DNA from: Flavobacteriales bacterium | GTDB taxonomy: Bacteria > Bacteroidota > Bacteroidia > Flavobacteriales > JADGDT01 | NCBI GenBank assembly: GCA_023145275.1 | Contig: JAGLEB010000074.1 | Span: forward strand, 1-22,684 | DNA: 22,684 nucleotides | Reading direction: 5' to 3' | Shown: positions 22,343 through 22,684 of the stretch, piece after piece | Numbering within the stretch: position 1 is the first letter of the stretch | Layout of the letters: every line of letters starts with the position of its first letter | Translations under genes and position numbers: made by a program | The notes under the pieces: model-generated | Seen by the model: the letters and a program-made list of their open reading frames with translations, nothing else | What the model was told of the DNA's origin: nothing | The model's database searches: none

Positions 22343-22378
22343 AAATCCCGATATACGTAAGTATATTCGGGATTTTTT
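22343..22378 (+). terminator. Intrinsic terminator of tRNA-Cys
   Basis: The hairpin ATCCCGA-TATAC / GTATA-TTCGGGAT with a GTAA loop (one bulged base) is followed by TTTTTT. It begins 7 nt after the tRNA. Confidence 0.88.
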
Positions 22379-22605
22379 CATTTTAAAAAGCACAAGAAAG
22401 ATTTTTTTGAATGCTTTTTAAGATGAAAAAAGACCATAAACGCGCTAGCGTTATAGGGAGTTTATTTGCAATGGTGGAAGCTTAGGATCACGTAGCGCAG
22501 CGGAGTAATTGATTGGAACCTCAGAATATAACCGCCAACATCTGTAAACACTGAGGTTGGCGGTTTTTTGTACACAACAAACTCTACAAAACGTAAGTTT
22601 CTTAT
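22379..22605. other. Non-coding stretch with a repeated tRNA-Cys 3' end
   Basis: No gene is supported here. The 13-nt sequence GATTGGAACCTCA from the tRNA-Cys 3' end (22326-22338) recurs exactly at 22511-22523. The second copy is followed by its own hairpin terminator. Between the copies are a small inverted repeat AACGC/GCGTT around 22440-22452 and GC-richer DNA (22485-22510). This looks like a decayed tRNA copy or a former attachment site. Confidence 0.5.
22530..22569 (+). terminator. Intrinsic terminator after the repeated tRNA end
   Basis: A perfect 10-bp stem AACCGCCAAC / GTTGGCGGTT (22530-22539 and 22556-22565) encloses a 16-nt loop and is followed by a T run ending TTTTTTG. The T run exists only in the + direction, so it terminates + strand transcription, although no + strand gene lies between it and the tRNA terminator. 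Confidence 0.8.
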
Positions 22606-22684
22606 TTATAAAAGAACATCTCTTATAAATTCATAGACCTCAATATTACTTACATTTATTATAATATGCTTGTCCGTATGTTTC
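22606..22684 (-). CDS. Possible C-terminus of a gene running off the right edge
   Basis: On the - strand a frame open from the window edge encodes 25 residues ending ...NVSNIEVYEFIRDVLL and then TAA. The composition looks protein-like, and the two other - strand frames close sooner. The fragment is too short to identify, and an unrelated open stretch cannot be excluded. Confidence 0.3.
   Translation of the reverse strand, partial: KHTDKHIIINVSNIEVYEFIRDVLL

Noticed and set aside
22423..22485. 20-codon frame MKKDHKRASVIGSLFAMVEA downstream of tRNA-Cys
   Set aside because: Too short, no clear membrane helix or promoter, and it lies in a region that looks like a remnant.
22485..22523. A second full tRNA gene ending in GATTGGAACCTCA
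   Set aside because: No matching 5' acceptor arm GGTTCC, and no anticodon or T arm can be folded; only the 3' end is repeated.
1..22684. CRISPR array, insertion sequence, integrase, prophage or restriction system
   Set aside because: No regularly spaced repeats, transposase, integrase or phage-type genes are present; all long frames belong to ordinary chromosomal families.

Overview
The window is AT-rich chromosomal DNA from a member of the Bacteroidota, most likely a Bacteroidales/Marinilabiliales-like or flavobacterial lineage. The evidence is the protein families (DUF4254 beside a GT9 glycosyltransferase, a DUF2807 head-GIN protein, a cysteine-free AccD, Bacteroidota-type UPRT), A-rich leaders without clear Shine-Dalgarno sequences, and -7 boxes of the Bacteroidota type TAnnTTTG, including one complete TTTG-N19-TAAATTTG promoter before a tRNA gene. 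I see no insertion sequence, integrase, CRISPR array or phage gene. Most of the window is core genome with short transcription units that change strand often.

Layout. Positions 1-4580 are read leftwards: a secreted beta-rich protein of the type labelled 'polymorphic toxin type 23', then radA, a NifX-like metal-cluster protein coupled to a YbgC-type thioesterase, and a membrane protein of unknown function, with hairpin terminators. Positions 4667-9287 are read rightwards: yraN, mfd and a sirtuin whose start overlaps the mfd stop. Positions 9284-12936 are read leftwards: RNase R, a head-GIN protein and a LysE-type exporter that overlaps the sirtuin tail to tail. Next come a small Rof-like (Rho-binding) protein and accD on the + strand, and ruvC (TTG start) on the - strand. 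A flippase-like membrane protein and a processive GT2 glycosyltransferase follow as a + pair. They face an unlisted 37-residue membrane protein on the - strand that has its own promoter. A 525-bp gene-poor gap precedes an Fnr-like regulator with a probable iron-sulfur cysteine set. GT9-DUF4254 (-), upp (+), an outer-membrane protein (+) and tRNA-Cys complete the window.

How the genes fit together. DNA repair and recombination functions are prominent (radA, mfd, ruvC, perhaps yraN). RNA turnover and termination control are represented by RNase R and Rof, fatty-acid synthesis by accD, pyrimidine salvage by upp, and envelope glycan assembly by the flippase/GT2 and GT9/DUF4254 pairs. The NifX-like protein and the Fnr-like regulator suggest Fe-S and low-oxygen physiology.

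I found no convincing large undescribed system. The best leads are the 37-aa membrane protein, the Fnr-like cysteine cluster, the zinc-ribbon-less AccD, the orphan 'toxin-23' type secreted protein, and a repeated tRNA-Cys 3' end followed by its own terminator.
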